From Psilocybe azurescens (Eukaryota; Basidiomycota; Agaricomycetes; Agaricales; Agrocybaceae): a stretch of 16,804 nucleotides of DNA. Below, in pieces: positions 16,766 to 16,804 of this stretch; within the stretch, counting starts at the first letter, position 1; each line of letters starts with the position of its first letter. The notes beneath the pieces are model-generated. The model ran no database searches. It saw only the letters and a list, made by a program, of their open reading frames with translations, and had not been told where the DNA came from. The position numbers and the translations under genes are program-made. The DNA lies in NCBI GenBank assembly GCA_023853785.1, contig JAJIRX010000358.1, positions 1 to 16,804 of the forward strand, given 5' to 3'.

Positions 16766-16804
16766 GTTCAGTCTGATGCCGTGTGGGCACTGTAAAGTAC
16801 TGGC

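Larger units (their letters stand above)
15639..16802. mobile_element. TIR element 2, non-autonomous, same terminal family as element 1, inserted in the gypsy LTR
   Basis: 1164 bp. The left end GAGGTCTTTACACTCCCCAC and the inverted right end CAGTACTTTACAGTGCCCAC align without gaps over 21 bp with 5 mismatches, and both resemble the ends of element 1. The interior is AT-rich and has no coding potential. Subterminal arrays flank the interior. The left boundary is firm because LTR homology stops at 15638. The right boundary rests on the CTG end at 16802; only GC follows before the window stops, and this does not match the start of the left flank's last eight bases (TACTGTAG), so the 8-bp duplication is not confirmed. 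Confidence 0.75.

Overview
The window is a nested pile of transposable elements. I see no host gene, tRNA, rRNA or CRISPR array. The proteins point to a filamentous basidiomycete, most likely an Agaricomycete: a chromodomain Ty3/gypsy element with the RT/RNase H/integrase types common there, a Ty1/copia element, and an APE-type LINE with GPDHIKW and AFDVTQFFPSLNH motifs. The organism call is inferred from family resemblance only.

Layout, left to right. (1) 1-1560: a decayed LINE read on the minus strand (C-terminal half of the endonuclease, linker, start of the RT). (2) 1561-3200: a second copy of the same LINE on the plus strand, head to head with the first. Positions 236-1560 and 1868-3200 form a large inverted repeat around a spacer of about 307 bp. 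(3) 3201 to 7322: the 3' part of a minus-strand Ty1/copia element (3' LTR, PPT, RNase H, RT, C-terminal end of integrase), inserted in the RT of the second LINE. (4) 3270-4802: a non-autonomous TIR element with an 8-bp target duplication (hAT-like), inside the copia LTR. It carries arrays of a 9-10 bp quasi-palindrome and a GC-rich Asp-coding minisatellite. (5) 7323-15638: a minus-strand Ty3/gypsy chromovirus, inserted in the integrase codons of the copia element. Order on the minus strand: partial 5' LTR, gag with CCHC knuckle, Cys-rich linker, protease, RT, RNase H, integrase with HHCC and DDE, chromodomain, an unrecognised third ORF, PPT, 3' LTR. (6) 15639-16802: a second TIR element with related ends but a different subterminal repeat, inserted in the gypsy 5' LTR just upstream of its TATA box. 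Its right end lies 2 nt before the window ends.

Inferred order of events: LINE, then copia into LINE, then gypsy into copia, then the second TIR element into gypsy; the first TIR element entered the copia LTR independently. The nest predicts what lies to the right of the window: the rest of the gypsy 5' LTR, a CTGAC repeat, copia integrase core, protease, gag and 5' LTR, a CAAGG repeat, then the rest of the LINE RT.

Every coding region is broken, mainly by single-base indels plus some in-frame stops, although the two gypsy LTRs are almost identical over the shared part. The least familiar features are the TIR family whose ends are kept while its subterminal repeat is replaced, the Asp/Cys minisatellite next to an internal copy of that family's terminus, and the gypsy third ORF.
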